Shown: positions 1-14,100 of the stretch, one piece after another
Position numbering within the stretch: position 1 is the first letter of the stretch
Layout of the letters: each line of letters starts with the position of its first letter
DNA from: Phanerodontia chrysosporium
Lineage: Eukaryota; Basidiomycota; Agaricomycetes; Polyporales; Phanerochaetaceae
DNA: 64,000 nucleotides
Reading direction: 5' to 3'
Assembly (NCBI GenBank): GCA_001910725.1
Contig: MJGA01000009.1
Coordinates: 620,001 to 684,000, forward strand
The notes under the pieces: generated by a model
What the model was told of the DNA's origin: nothing
Database searches by the model: none
The model's input: the letters and a program-made list of their open reading frames with translations, nothing else
Position numbers and translations under genes: made by a program

Positions 1-1500
1 CTAGACTTGGATGCTGCAGACGAAGGCCTGATCGTCTTCGTGCAGACGACCAAGTGCCGACGTCTTGTTTGGCGGCAAATCTTCGAGAATACAATAAGTA
101 AGCTCCAGCATCAATAACCATTCATACTCTTACCATAACCTGCTATAGATGTGCCCTTGAGTGTACCATGTTGCGACATATGCGACCCGTTGCTCCTCGA
201 TCGTACACGACCTCCATCCAAGACCCGCGTGAAGCAAGGCCCGAAAGCGATCAAGAGTGTCGTACCCGATCGTGCCGCGCAGCTGCGGATTGACCAGTGG
301 CGTTTCGACAGGTTCTTGCAAGACCACGCAAACGCACAGTTCGATGCAGAGGCGATCCTCCCGGATGCCTTGATTGAATTCATTGCGAGTATGCCACCGA
401 ACTACATCGCTGCAGACGCCGGCCTCGCTAGACACCTGAAATCGACATGGGTTTGATGGGAGAGATACGGAGATGAGCTGCTCACCTTGGTTCGCGCTCT
501 GGATATTGTCTATGTGCCGCCGCCAAAGAAAGGCAGGAGCGGGGCAGCAGTTGCGCTCAGCATGGCGTTGGAGGGCTCGGCGACGGCGACTCGGGCTTCA
601 GGACCGCCTGCACCGCCTGCGGTCACCAGGGATGTCGCGGTTGCCAACGGTGGCTATGGCCTTAACGCGGACGCAGCCGCCCAGCACCACAGACCCTCGG
701 AGGAACCTGCTTGCGCATCGCCGAGCAGTGCCAACCCTGCCCAGCAAGAAAAACGTCAACTCCCAGCTGTGCACGCTGATTCTCGGGAGAATAGCTCACC
801 TAGAAAACGGCCACGGCTTGAAGAGCCGACTCAAGCGCAGGCACAGACAGGTTCAGAGGCTCAACACGCAGTGAGTTTCGTGTCATCTATTCAGTTGACG
901 TCGAGGTCTAACGGAATACGTCAGTTATCAGTCCAAACAAACGGCCATGCAATTTCTGGACTCACCACAAGCCCTTGGCCGTATAACTCCCAGCACACAT
1001 ATGTGCCGTCGACGCGGCTTGGCTCATATGCATATCAGCAACCCTTGGCACCGTACACCTTCTCGGCTGCGCGTTTTTCTGGGTCTCTTCATGCGGCGCC
1101 GCAGCCCCATCCCCTGCCACATCCATCCCAGGTCCAACATCAACCATATTATGGACATCTTCCTGCAGTGCACCAGCCGGCGTCCCCATCCATGCGTCTC
1201 CCGCATTCATATCCACCACAGCCACCATTCCAATATATACAGTACTCACCGGACTCTGGAACAGCCCTTTCCCGCGCTGAACCGTCGTATGGCTTGCTTC
1301 CTGGGCAGGCATACAGAGCGCCATCATGGCTGCAGTTGGAGCCAGGATCTGGGATAGAAAGCCGACATGCAAGGGGAAGTCAGAGTAGCCGAGACTATTC
1401 TGGCCCAGGGAGGGGCAGCGAAAGGTACGTAGGCAGTGGAGATGGGCAGCCCGTCGCTGATGGTCATGGTCCTCTGGTTAGTTCGTCGGCGGGCTTGTGA
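1..1500 (+). CDS. RecQ-like DNA helicase, C-terminal part (5' end outside the window), with an in-frame stop
   Basis: Frame 1 is open from the window edge to 97. A 51-nt intron follows (98-148, GTAAGC...TATAG), then the frame continues with a PCCDICDPLLLDRTRPP stretch. As I recall it, this motif ends the large RecQ-helicase-like family of Agaricomycetes. Upstream residues (VFVQTTKCRRLVWRQIFEN) fit the end of the helicase part, so the ATPase motifs lie off the window. A TGA at 454-456 interrupts the frame where a Trp would fit (STWV-stop-WERYGDELL), yet the same frame stays open to 1498-1500. The tail from about 540 is a low-complexity Pro/His/Ser-rich region with an SPRKRPRLEE stretch like a nuclear signal. 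An optional 51-nt GTGAGT...CAG intron may lie at 871-921. It could be a pseudogene or a base-call error; the tail may not be translated. Confidence 0.6.
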
Positions 1501-2757
1501 GCCAGCAACGATCCCACACCTGTCAATCAGCGGGATCTGCCGTTTGTTTGCTTTGTTGTCTCCCGCTTTCGTGCTTTCAGACTGCGGCCGTGTTACCCAA
1601 TACAAGAACATCACCATTGCGCAGAGGGAATGTGCTGCACTTGACCAGCTGCGGTTTCGAACGCGGAGCGACGTTCGCGAATTCACTTAAGTCCTAAGCG
1701 CTGAAGGGCTCCCAGCCAAAAGGCTGACAAGTCTGCCCAGACGGTATGACGAGTTACAGGTTTCGACGACCGCTTTACGCCCCGCTGATACGATCAAAAC
1801 CTTACCTCCCCTCCCAAAACATCCCGTATTTTCACACCCTCGGATTTATCGTCGAAACCGGAACTCGTCATACCGGCTGGATTATCGAGACTAATTTTGT
1901 GGCCACAAAAACAAGCGAATTTGAATTATATTTGCAGAAACGTACAGCGTTCGTACAGCACCCTTTCCGTCCCGGATTTGATGCATGACATAGTGGAAAG
2001 GGTCCAGTTCCGGTGAACTGGATGCATGGACGGTTGGAAGGAGGCGTGGGTCAGAAACAGTGCTTACAGGGCTTATGTAAGCATATCTTCCCCAAACCAG
2101 GCAACACTATCTTCGCGACTCAGACTACTTCCGTGCTTCAAGGACCCTTGTTGTTGTGCGATGCCTCGTTGCGCCAAAGTATACGGATCCCGCGTGTTGT
2201 TATAAACCTTGATCACCCAGTGGCTGAAGGATTGCCAGACTGACCTGCAACCACCATCACCAGACCTGACCATGGCTCACCGCCGCACGCTTTCTGCCTT
2301 CTCCACGCACTCAACAATTTGGAGCGAATCATCTTATAAGGATGAATCACGGCACTCACGGATGTCTACGATGACGGCTGTTACCCCTTCAATGTGTTCG
2401 TATACCCTATCTGCAGCCGCCTTTTGGAAACGTCCAATAACTTTCTTATCATCCGCCGGCATAGTGACGTCCGCTCTGAGGCACTCTACTTCTCGTGAAC
2501 GTATACAGCAGCACCATGTTGTCTTCCAAACTCCAGAGAAACCCGATCCGAAGTCTGTCAACAGGGATGACGCTGAACGTCCTGGAGCCTCTGGAGCCTC
2601 TCGAAGCAAGACTCCTCCTTGTTCGTGGTTAATACCCGGATCTCGTAGAGGAGGATCATGACATCTCCACAGCTCTACGACTACTCAACTCCACGCCTCG
2701 AGATTTAGTGAGGCTGTTGCCACAAGGCGAACTGCAGCCATACACGGCGATTGGCCC
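1501..2757. other. Intergenic, no supported gene
   Basis: Apart from the inverted repeats, I see no convincing coding exon. The longest frame (2209-2661, plus) has no recognisable domain and no acceptable splice continuation into the next gene, so it is not called. Confidence 0.4.
1737..1880. repeat. Imperfect inverted repeat with ~32-nt arms
   Basis: The segment at 1737-1769 (core ATGACGAGTT then GGTTTCGACGA) recurs in reverse complement at about 1849-1880 with one short indel and a few mismatches. The loop is about 80 nt. A second perfect hairpin, TCCAGTTC-CGGT-GAACTGGA, lies at 2003-2022. No transposase or clear target-site duplication is visible, so it may be a miniature-element relic or just a strong hairpin. 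Confidence 0.5.
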
Positions 2758-3437
2758 ATGTACGCTGAATTTATTCCCCTTTTTCATCCGCTAACCATCA
2801 CACATCTACTCGACCGGTCTTCAGACACGCAGAACGCCTCACAGCTAACAACTGCTGATGCGCTCCGCATCCTATTCTCCCTCGGGAAAATATTACCTCC
2901 GAACGTCGTGGGCGAGATCCTCAAGTGCGCGGACTGCTTCCACACCATCACGCAGACGTGCAGCAGGAGGGTCGCTGTCGACGACGACGTGCTCATCCTC
3001 TCCATCCCGCTTACGCAGGGGCAGTGCGACCGCATTGTACAGATGTCGCTCGCGATCCGCGGGCACGACCAGGGCTGGCTCCCGACGCCAGAGGGCAGCT
3101 GGCCCACCAACGTGTCCTGGACGTGGTACAGCATGACGGGAGGCGACGCTCTGGATCCTAGCCGCAGACTGGCCACGAACAAGGCGGGCTCCGGCGAGCC
3201 CCAGCGGCACGCCTTCGAATGGGATGCTGCGTCCGACGAAGTGCGCAGGATCCGGCAGGACGGGAACGTGCGGGTGTGGGCGCATGCTAGGTACGCCTTC
3301 CGTGCCATGACGCAAGGCGTCATTAAGTCTATATCTGATACATTCGAACAAGGTATTTTGGCTGGAAGAATTTCGTGGAGGATGCGAGGATTACGATCCG
3401 CTTTCTGCCTTTGATTATGACCAGCCGCAGGATTTGA
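2758..3437 (+). CDS. Uncharacterised fungal protein with HDQGW-type motif
   Basis: The model is an exon from the ATG at 2758 to 3290, a 62-nt intron (3291-3352, GTACGC...CAAG), and a second exon ending at TGA 3435-3437. Splicing restores a sensible join, HARY-FGWKNFVEDARITI. The protein of about 205 residues has an LPPNVVGEIL segment near residue 45, which resembles short N-terminal helices of fungal nuclear or F-box-like proteins. It also has an IRGHDQGWLP...SWTWY module and a final VRVWAHARYFGW strand. This HDQGW...WTWF/Y...GW order recurs, as I remember it, in uncharacterised proteins of many fungi. I assign no function. The start is the first ATG of the open frame; upstream exons cannot be excluded. 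Confidence 0.5.
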
Positions 3438-3872
3438 TCTTCGACGCTTTGGGAATCCATAGAGAAGCTGGCCTCTCCGACGGCAGAGCGGTCCCTCGTC
3501 AGCGTAACGGCAGAGCAGTTCGGCTCTACAAGTGATTAAAGAACTTGGCTGTGGGGGACGTTACGGAGACGCTTAACTGTGACTGTCAAAAACTACTAGT
3601 CAGTCACTGTGTACTCTCCTCTGACTGTCCAGTTTGCAAACTACTCATCCATATAGATAGCGTAATACATACATCGAATCAAACCTGGTTCCCTACTCGC
3701 ACTTTCAGGGTATCAGAGATTCAAAGAGGTCGCAGCCGTGAAGAAGAGAGCCATGCTATGCGTGATGGTATAACGAGGTGCTGTACAGTATGGTACTTTG
3801 CGAGTGGGAATATATCGACCTATAAAAAGAGAAGAGTCTCAAAACCCGTATACGTGAAGAAGATCCGCCAGT
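3438..3872. other. Intergenic gap of convergent genes
   Basis: This is the 3' flank shared by the preceding plus-strand gene and SCAP, which end toward each other. It is AT-richer than the exons and carries no supported gene. Confidence 0.4.
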
Positions 3873-6800
3873 CTAACTCGAACTCGAACGCATGCGCTCT
3901 AGCGACGCCCGCTGCCGCGCCTGTGTACCGCTGGCGCCTGCGAGCTCGAAGATGCCAACGGTGTTGCCGAAGCCTGCGAACGCAAGCGTGCGTTGACAGA
4001 CGAAGGGCGCGACGCGCGTGAAATGGAGTCGCGGGACAAGGTCAACGGTGACCTTCCTTCTGACATGTGCCGCACCCACCGTGGCAGCGGTACGGACACC
4101 GTCGGGCTTCGCGTCGAGCTCCGCCCGCGGCGAGCCGGACCTGCTGCTGACAGCGGCGCGCGTCTCGACGTCGAGTGCGAGGAGAGGCGACGCGCGGAGC
4201 AGCGACGTCGCCGGGTCGAACGTCCAGAGCTCCCAGCGCTCGAGCGTCGCAGGGGTGAGGCCGCGGTTGTCGATCTTGGGCTGCACAGCGACCGCCGCCG
4301 CGCCGCGGCTGCCGGCACGGCTGACGCTGCCGTTCCCGAGGGGCATGCGCGGGCGGCGGCGGATGCCGACGATCTGCCCGCCGGCGACGTCCCACGCGCC
4401 GCGCTCGAACGTCGCCTCGCCCGTGCGCGAGACGAGGAGGTTCTCCCACAGCGATGAGCGCTGCTGCACGGGCGTACGCAGGAAGGCGGACGGCGTGCCC
4501 GCGCCTGCGGCGTCTTGTGGCCCGACGGCTGCGCGTGCGTCGCCTTGCTCGTCGGCTTCCATGGGTATGAAGGTGTCTAGTGTGCGCTTATCCGACGTGC
4601 GCCGCGAATGCACGCCGTGCGCAGACACAGGGTACATCGCAGACGCATCAAAGGCAGTCGTCCCCGAGGAGAAGCTTGGTATTCGAGCGCGGGGATGGAC
4701 AGGCGACGACGTGCCAGATGATGGTCCCAGAGACGCGGTGCTTCCGCTGCGATTCTTCCTCGCCTGGACACTTGACAAGACGCGTGGCTGATTGGACGGG
4801 CAAGAGCAGCGACGTGTCGGCAACGATAGGTACGCGCGGTGGAAGAGGGCGACCTGCCCGACTGAGAAACAGAGCACAAAACTCTCTACGGGTAGTTCTC
4901 GACACGTTGAGCAGCGCTTGGTGGGAACAGGAACGATGCGTAGTTGGCTGATGGTGCCGTACGGATCGTCGAGGATGTACATGCACTCGCCTGTTGCGCC
5001 GTCCCAGAGCGACACGACGCCTGCTTGCGTTGCTGCGCCCACGATGACCCGCGCCCGGCCTTCGAGCTCCATTGTGCACACGTGCACCTGTGCCACCAGG
5101 TCGGAAGGGTTCCCCGCGGCGATGCAGCAATCCGGAGGGAGAAGGCCGTTCGCACCTTCCGTGTCGCTGAGCTCCAGAGACCCGTCTTCGAGGACGAATC
5201 CGAATAGCAGCGTGTCCTTGGGCTGCACGCGGAGGAGGATCGTCTTCACCACTGACGCCGACCGCGATGGACGTACGTACGTCGGAACGCCGAAGGACCC
5301 CACAGCCCATTTGATCGCAAGGCCATTGTCGTATGTCGCATATACACAGCCAGCCGCTTCCGCAGGCTCCAATTGCGCCGTGCTGCGACCACCGCTTGCC
5401 CGTCGAGGCGTCGAAAGGCCAGTAGTCTGTGGGGAGTTCGACGCGAATGCGATTTGCGTCACGGCATACGCATTTTCAGTGCTGAGATGCGGAAGCGGCT
5501 GGACGCGATTCTGGCCGATGTACCAGATGCCAATCACGCCCGCCGCAGTGCCGGCAGCGACGTACGTCCCGCGGTCGTTCACGGCGACGGCAGTGAGGGT
5601 GGCAGAGGCGGACGGCGTGCTGCCACTACTGCCGAGGAGGACGTCGGTGGGGTCTAGAGAGACGTACGTCTTCATCTCTTTCCTCCACACGACGAACTCG
5701 TTCTGCAGTCCGACGGAGACGACGACGTTGCCGTCCTTGCTCGCCGCGATGAGCTCGACGTCGGTGGCGAATGCGCGGGGAGAGCTTGGAAGGTGATGTT
5801 GCTGTCCACGGGCGGTGTTAGCTCTTCTTCCGAGGGTGAGTCTGGCTCCTTGCGGTTGCGCTGCGCCTCGAGCAATTCCGCGTCCTTGAGCAAGTAAAGG
5901 AGTAGACCATACAAAGAGAAGTTGTCACAAAAGTTGGTACGACGATGACCTTCAACGCCCATTCGAGTGGGCGTGCGGTACGCCACCATAGTCGCGACCA
6001 CCGCGAACGATTTATTCTGTCGTATTCCAGTCGTCGACGTGTATCATGGGTGGTTTCGTTGGCTTCTTTGTCGTGCTGCATGATGACGATCGTAGGTGCT
6101 TCGACGCGAATGTGTACGAGGTCGTAATTCACCGGGTTGAATGTGCGCCAGATATTTTCTGCAGGAGAGATTCCTTCGAGGCTTTGGGGCTTCGCCATCC
6201 GGAAGCGGTGGCGCTGAATGGAAGCCATAGGCTGCAAGCCGGATGTATGCGGCCTTGTCATGTAGTAGAGCGTCGCGGTGACCCCAAGGAGCTTAGAGAC
6301 CGAGTCAATACATTACTCCCTGGAGCCAATGCGACGAACCCACCAGCACTAGGCTAATATTCTTAGCAGGACGCCCGCGCAGCAGGTTTTGTATTCGCGT
6401 AAGTAGTTGACCGAGCTTCGTTCGTGGTTGCTTGGCCGATGCCTTGACTGGCTGCGGCGCAAGCGAGGGCGTAAGGCTTGAGCCTTGCCTCAGAAGTTCG
6501 TCTAACTATCAAAAGTCTTATTATCCCTGACAGCATGTATGCGTGCTTAGAGACCAACTCACCTCTAAGCGTTGTATGTCGATAGAGAGGACAGTGACAA
6601 AGAAAGTATGCACGAGGAACCAATGGGCGACCAGCACCACAATAGCGAAGGCACAAAATTGGCGGATAGCACCTGTGGAGAAGAATGCGATGACACCAAG
6701 AACGAGTTATAGCTGCAGAGTTTGAGAGTATTCGACGTTCCGGCATATCCTAGACCTTCTGCTATGCGCTCTTTGACCGGAAGCGCAATTGACGTCTTCA

Positions 6801-8073
6801 CGACGGCATCGACCTGACGTGATGTGAAAAGCAGAAATGATGCTTGGGTGATAGTAGACTTACAATGCTGAACATGTTTTCGACGCCAATAAAAATCACG
6901 ACGATCGGGAAAATTTCCCTGTCAGAATGTGTAAGTATAGCTCAACAAACAGGTCAATGAAGCACTCACCATGGCACCATGGTAATTCTAAATCCGACAA
7001 GGGCGCATACACTCAGGCTGGTTATCGTACTGACGATGATCTCGACGATTCCAGTGAACGCCAGACCAATTCGTGAGTGCACGGTGGTCATGCGCTTCAT
7101 AGAACGCCAGAAGTAGATCAAGAAGATGAAGTACGCTGTATAGGTGAAGGTGGAGAGAACCGAGGGATGTGAACTAGGCGTAGACTCCTTCTCATACTAG
7201 ACACAGATTGAGATTAGCACCTCAGGTTATAGGGTATGGGACTGACCTCGAGAGCGAGTAGTTGAGGCTGCTGAGAGAGCACAACTGGGGCCCCTTGAAG
7301 AGAGGAACTAGATTCCTCGACGACGTTGAGCCAGAGGTTATGTCCGCTATTCGAGAGACAATCGGATTCGGGAAAGAAGTATGTGAGCACTGGATAAGCG
7401 ACCTCTTCGTAGCCTTCATCGTCACCGCCAGCCAGAACCATGTCCGTAGTAATCGTCAATCCATGAGCAGAAGTATTCCTATAGGGTCCAAGAGTCCACA
7501 GAATGTCATCGTCGCGTAACAGAAGATCCTCCTCGTAATCCCAGAAGGCAAGAGGGCTCAGAACAAGACATCTTCCATGTGGCGAGCGTATGCACGAGAC
7601 CTTCTGAGCGGCGAGAACCTCGGAAAGTCGTCGCTCGAGGTTGAGAGTAGATAGCAAGGAGCGATGACTGAGGACAGGATATGCGCCTTCGCCTTCATCC
7701 ACATCGTGCACAAGAATCCGTTCGACACGGACAACACCGCCCTTGCCACAGCGGGCACGAGCAATGGAGTCATCGCGTACACGTAGCGAGTCTTGATCTT
7801 CCCATAAATGTCGTATCCGGTCCACAGCAGAGTAGCTTGCAAGATCGTCCGGGGTACCGAAGGCGTCAAAGACCCGGAATGAGAGGGAGAAGGACTCCGC
7901 CTTCGTGGTGTAATACATGGTGACCGCCGGGAAGAGAAGGCATGAGATTACGACGGAGGAGATCAAGATGACCCTGATTTGGTGAGTAGCGCAGTGACTG
8001 CAGCAGGCATGAACATGTCAGTTAGACTCGGAGAGGCAGCAGGACGTACACTCCGAAGCGTCTGAAGAACCAT
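3873..8073 (-). CDS. SCP1: SREBP cleavage-activating protein (SCAP/Scp1), sterol-sensing domain plus WD40
   Basis: SCAP is an ER membrane escort that carries the SREBP transcription factor to processing when sterol or oxygen is low. Exons in order give a first membrane segment (VILISSVVISCLLFPAVTMYY) and a long luminal loop (7973-7250) with a SPLAFW motif. The sterol-sensing domain follows, with YFIFLIYFW (compare YIYF of human SCAP), FIGVENMF and LPVKERIAEGL, and a TM run reading GAIRQFCAFAIVVLVAHWF. A C-terminal region from about 5780 to the TAG at 3873-3875 has WD40-like strands (EFVVWRKEM, VVSLWDGATGECMYILDD). Introns include 7974-8051 and one near 7200-7250. The frame needs one extra base near 6700, 5914 and 5777-5780. 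The start is uncertain: ATG 8071-8073 gives an 8-residue cytosolic tail, but an upstream exon is possible. Confidence 0.82.
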
Positions 8074-9564
8074 ACCCCGAAACTCCGAACCCTCTGCAGC
8101 GGTGACATCCTGCGGCACGACGTTGTCCAGGCGGTGTGCGATATCCAGGCGCGAAAAGAAGGTATGCAAAGACCGGTGTAGCGTTCACGAACACTGAATC
8201 ATGTCCACCCCCTGCGCGGGTCGGCGACGCGTGAGACTGGCGTGCGTGTCGGGCAGCGAGCGGGGGCACGTACGAGCAGAGTGCGTCGGAGAGAGCGAGG
8301 TGGGGTGTCCGCGGGTGGTGGGTGACGGAGAGTCGGGGAGAGGACGCGGAGGCGAGCAGCGGTTTTGAGCTCGCCGCTGTCCCGCAAAGGCGCGTCGAGC
8401 CGCTGCGGAACTTGCCGCGTAAAGCCACATCACGCGAAAGGCGCCTGCCTCGGCGATTGCATTGGCGCCACATCCTGCCTCTTCTCGTTTGTGAGTGTAG
8501 AGACGATTCAGCGTTGAATAGAAGTGATGCTTGACAATGATAGATTTTACGAATTAACTGGACTTTTCTGACAATTTTTGTACGCTCTCAGTCTCCTCCA
8601 AAATGGAAAATGGCTCAAATGTTGGCTTATCCTCCGGCCGAAGTCGGGACCTGTCCCTAGACTTCCGTGGATACTCCATTTCCATGCCAAGGGTCCAAAA
8701 ACGCAAGCAGAGGCGTGTGTCCACGCCCATGACGTCTCCGAATAGGCTCGGACGACGAGAAGGTTGAGAAGGTTGGATCCAAGTGCTTGCAGTTTTCCAG
8801 CTGCCTCGGGCCCAGCTCCCAACCGACTTCATAGTTGCGATATCTATTTGCGCATTACGACATAGCATCAGCAAAAGGGGAAGGGCGGGCAAGATAAGGA
8901 CAAACGAAGTGGGCCCACCGCGCGCCACTAAAGGCCCTGAAGACCACCCGATAGCCCGGTGGCGTTGCCGCAGCCTCTCCATGTCATTCTTTGTTGTCAC
9001 ACCTTGCTCTGCAAACCACTTTAGAAGCCGGAATTTGTCCATATCCGTGGGTACGAACACCGCTCAACTTGCTGTGCAGAACCGCAGACTTGTTGGCTGT
9101 GCGCTGTGCGCTGAACGTTGAACGTTGAACGTTGGACGCTGAACCCTTGTCGCACTCTAATTGTACATAGCTAACACGGAAATAAAACATGATTATTTGG
9201 CTAAGTGGATTAATGCTATCAAGAATAGCTCGCAAGCGAAGGAGCTCAGCGAACAATTCCCTGAAAGGACTTGAACGGCTGCTGCAGACTTTACTATCAT
9301 CATTCTCGCGGGGCGGGTCTCTCACACAAGATGTGATTGTATCAGTCATCTCCGATATAAGCTGCAGCAGCTATGGAGAGAATATGCAATGCAATGCGCG
9401 ATCATATCCCCTAAGGCACACAGCCTGCAGCGAGATTTCGATAGGTGGAGCAGTCAAGATACGGTAAGGACAAACAGATAGTCATCAACGAATTTGCGGA
9501 AAGCGATAGTACCATGCCTGGTATTCCCAGCTCTACCTGACCATAAATGTCCGGCGCGTCAGAC
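8074..9564. other. Intergenic; one weak minus-strand ORF and a short tandem repeat
   Basis: A 168-codon minus-strand frame (8554-9060) holds one hydrophobic stretch (VLILPALPLLLML) but no known motif, and a +1 neighbour frame competes with it. I do not call it a gene. At 9113-9133 the heptamer GAACGTT is repeated three times and followed by degenerate copies to 9144. Confidence 0.35.
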
Positions 9565-11041
<1,477 letters not shown>

Positions 11042-11159
11042 TGCGCTGGCTTGAGTGCGGTCGGTTGCAAGCAGCTAGGCGGCTTGACGAGTTGTCCGTA
11101 GAAGAGGTGCGAGGCGAGAGCTCGTTGTCCTGAGCACTCTACCGCTGCCTCTGTCTGGC

Positions 11160-11166
11160 TTTTATA
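11160..11166 (-). promoter_or_regulatory. TATA box of the manganese peroxidase gene
   Basis: TATAAAA on the minus strand lies 119 nt upstream of the peroxidase ATG. A single TGCGCCC at 11338-11344 (plus strand) fits the TGCRCNC metal-response core used for fungal MnP promoters, but one match is weak evidence. Confidence 0.6.
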
Positions 11167-14100
11167 CCGTAAGATATTCAGAAATGTGGCTGGATGAGAT
11201 GTTGCATAGTACCAAAGTTATGGGTACATCGCGCGGCCCAGCTCACAGGACTGTGGGTGGCGAGCTCGATGCCGTCAACACCATCCTGCTAACTTGACTG
11301 CCTGCAATAGCCATGGCCCATCGGTGTGGTATTGTTGTGCGCCCACAGAACCGAGGTGAATCAGAACTTCAGCGGCGAGCGGGTGCCAATCGCGGTTTGC
11401 CGGTATGCAGCGCTCACAGGAGCGTGAGGAGGCGCAACGGGCTCGTCGGCGGAGTGCCTCATTTTGCGCCGCCGCACGCGGACTCGTGGTGGGTATGAGA
11501 GAAAAATACTCGGTCGCCAAGACGGCAGAGCGGCGTCGGATGAGTTGCAGTTGCAAATCGCGGCCGGCAGTGGGAGCTTGGCAGGCAGACCATACCCAAG
11601 GCCGCGGCTGTTGTAGGGCAACGCGATCTAGCGGCATGTGTTCAGAAAATCACTAGGACTTTCGGTTTGATGTGATTACCTGGATTTAACTGTGCCCACT
11701 GTACATGTAATAGATGACGCGCCGTCGCGCTGGGCAGCCTTTAGCATCACAATTACTGCCGCTCTATGGATGTCCCTGTCTTGAGGATCGTCCTAGACGT
11801 TCACCCTGGGTCCGTGCCAGTCAACGACATGACACACGCTAAGAAGAGTGCATGGGAACATACCTTCAACCCTCACACCTCCGGAGTCGTTCTGAGTCCA
11901 ACTGTGAGGTGTCATTCCTGAAGCGCAGCGGGTACTTCACAGGAGTCGCACCTCGACGTTCCCATTTTACCCCGTCTCATCAGCAAAAAAGTGACTAAAC
12001 GCGGCTTCTGGATGTGCTGCGCTGCTAGCAAGGGAAAGAAAGTAGGATTTGTTGGTCCATTTGGCAACAGCCTCCGGAGAACCGACTCCACGGTGTGAAT
12101 GAACGAGGCAGCTTGCCATCCATTCCCTCACATGCTTATTTTTGTCAATGCCAGAAGGTAGGAAGTCCCCGCTTCTCATCAAATTGGGACGCCTGTGGTT
12201 GGGGCTCCATTTTTAGCCTGAGAAACCCGGGATCAGGTCATACAACGCACCGGTAGTCCGTATGTGTGCATCCAGAAGAGCAGACGAGCCGAGGTAGGAC
12301 CGCGGACAGCTGTATCCACGGAATGGATTTCGCGGTGCAGTATCTGGTAGCCAGACCGGCATGGTGTGCTGCGAGATCTCACGCCGACTTAAGTTACAGA
12401 GTCAGCATTGAGACCACCAGGTATCAGCATTTTCATGCCATTCAGCACAAAAATTGCATTGTGTCAAGCAAGAGGATATCTTGACCATGTCGTAGTCAGG
12501 GCGTGAATCTGTTTGTCAGCCCACCGCAACCTCAGCTCACCGACTTTGCTGACGTGCGTCTCCTGGTTTCCAGACGCAACATGAGTTATCTGAGAATGGC
12601 CTCTTGATTTCTGTAGAGAGTTCCAGGCTAACAAAGACAGTAGAAAAAACAGCAAAGGCATGCTAGCGTGAATTGGAGATGGTTGTTCAGGTGAACCAGG
12701 GTCGGCGTAAGACGGAAGGCGTTGACTTCGTGGCGCGGTGATGGCCGGCGCTCGAGACATCCTTGCCGACTTCGCCTTTTGCAACGTCGGCTAGATCTCT
12801 CAACTCTACGAGAAAGGCTCATGCTGCTTCTCGGGATTTTCCAAGCCCGTCTTGCTGATATGCATGCTGGAGATCTTCTCACTCTGTCGAGCCATGGCAA
12901 CTCATAATTCTTCGGACGTCGGGCAAACGACCTTTACGAAAGCGTAGACCGTCCTATGGTTTCGGGTACAAGCAAGGATTGTACGTATTCATAAGCGATA
13001 CTTGCGGCTGAAACAATGCATCTATTGCTGAGATCCTTCTCGGAGGAGGCTCAGCGTCACAAGGTACAACACCATCGTCGCTGCTAGGCGTGATTCTGCT
13101 ACCTCGTACCCCGAGGGCGGAAGAATACCACGCCTTCACAAGGTTCTCGTTTCTTGTGACATGCATCCATGTTACCGATGTTACAGGTGAGTGGTCTCCT
13201 AATCGTTGTATTGGTCCGGTCCGGCGGGTCGGCGTTGATAAGCTTCACCGGTACCGCAGTACGTCGCGCTGTTGTGTCAATGTAGTGAGCTATTCATGGT
13301 TGACATCTGCACTTCTGCGCTGTAATGCACGTCTATTTGTGACTGAATGTCGGTGTCATCCTCGTTTGCTCTGCCAAACGTCTGGGAGGTGCTTGTCAAA
13401 TACACGACGGTGTTCATCTTTCTGGAACAACAACTCGTGGCCTTAGTCTCATCTGTGCCTGGACCGCTTGATATGTTATGCCACAAAGTTCGGATTACGG
13501 CGCCCAGGGACATGGCATGAAGTACGGAAATGCAATTCATCGCGGGTACGTTGCGTCCTGGCAGGGTGCCATCTAGTCGCAGTAGGATACAGTCGTGCGC
13601 GTGGCGACTGCAGGGACTATATCGGACTGTTCTTCCCTTCATCCATACGCATACATGTAGCACAAGTAGTCAGGACGTCGGCCCATCCTGCACGGAGCTG
13701 CTGGCGTCGGGAGTATCCATAGAAGGCAATCCCGACAGTGTTCCCACGCCCCGCCAAGTTGGCGTCTGGGCAGTGAATGGACATCTCCTCCAGTTCCTCT
13801 CTGCTCTGTTTTCTTCCCACTATTCTGAGCTTTCGACTTAGGCTTTCTACCTCGACTGTCTTGCCTCCCTCCGTCAATATAACCATGTGCCCAATTCCTC
13901 GTCTTGCCCCGGTCCCGTCGTCGCACCCCGGCTCGCGTGGATCAGCCCGAAAGCGTTCAAGCAGCATCGTGGCGTCGACATGCGACGAGCACGCTACAGC
14001 TCGTCGCTGCCCCGCAGTGGCAACTTCCAATATGCTTGGTCATCGTTCTCGGTCGTGCTCGCCGCCGACGCGGGTACGCGCGCCATGGGGCGGCGCTCCG

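Noticed and set aside
8554..9060. 168-codon minus-strand ORF as a gene
   Set aside because: No known motif, no splice partner, and an overlapping alternative frame of similar quality.
11313..11656. Overlapping plus and minus ORFs upstream of the peroxidase
   Set aside because: Arg/Ala-rich frames on both strands at once, typical of GC-rich non-coding sequence.
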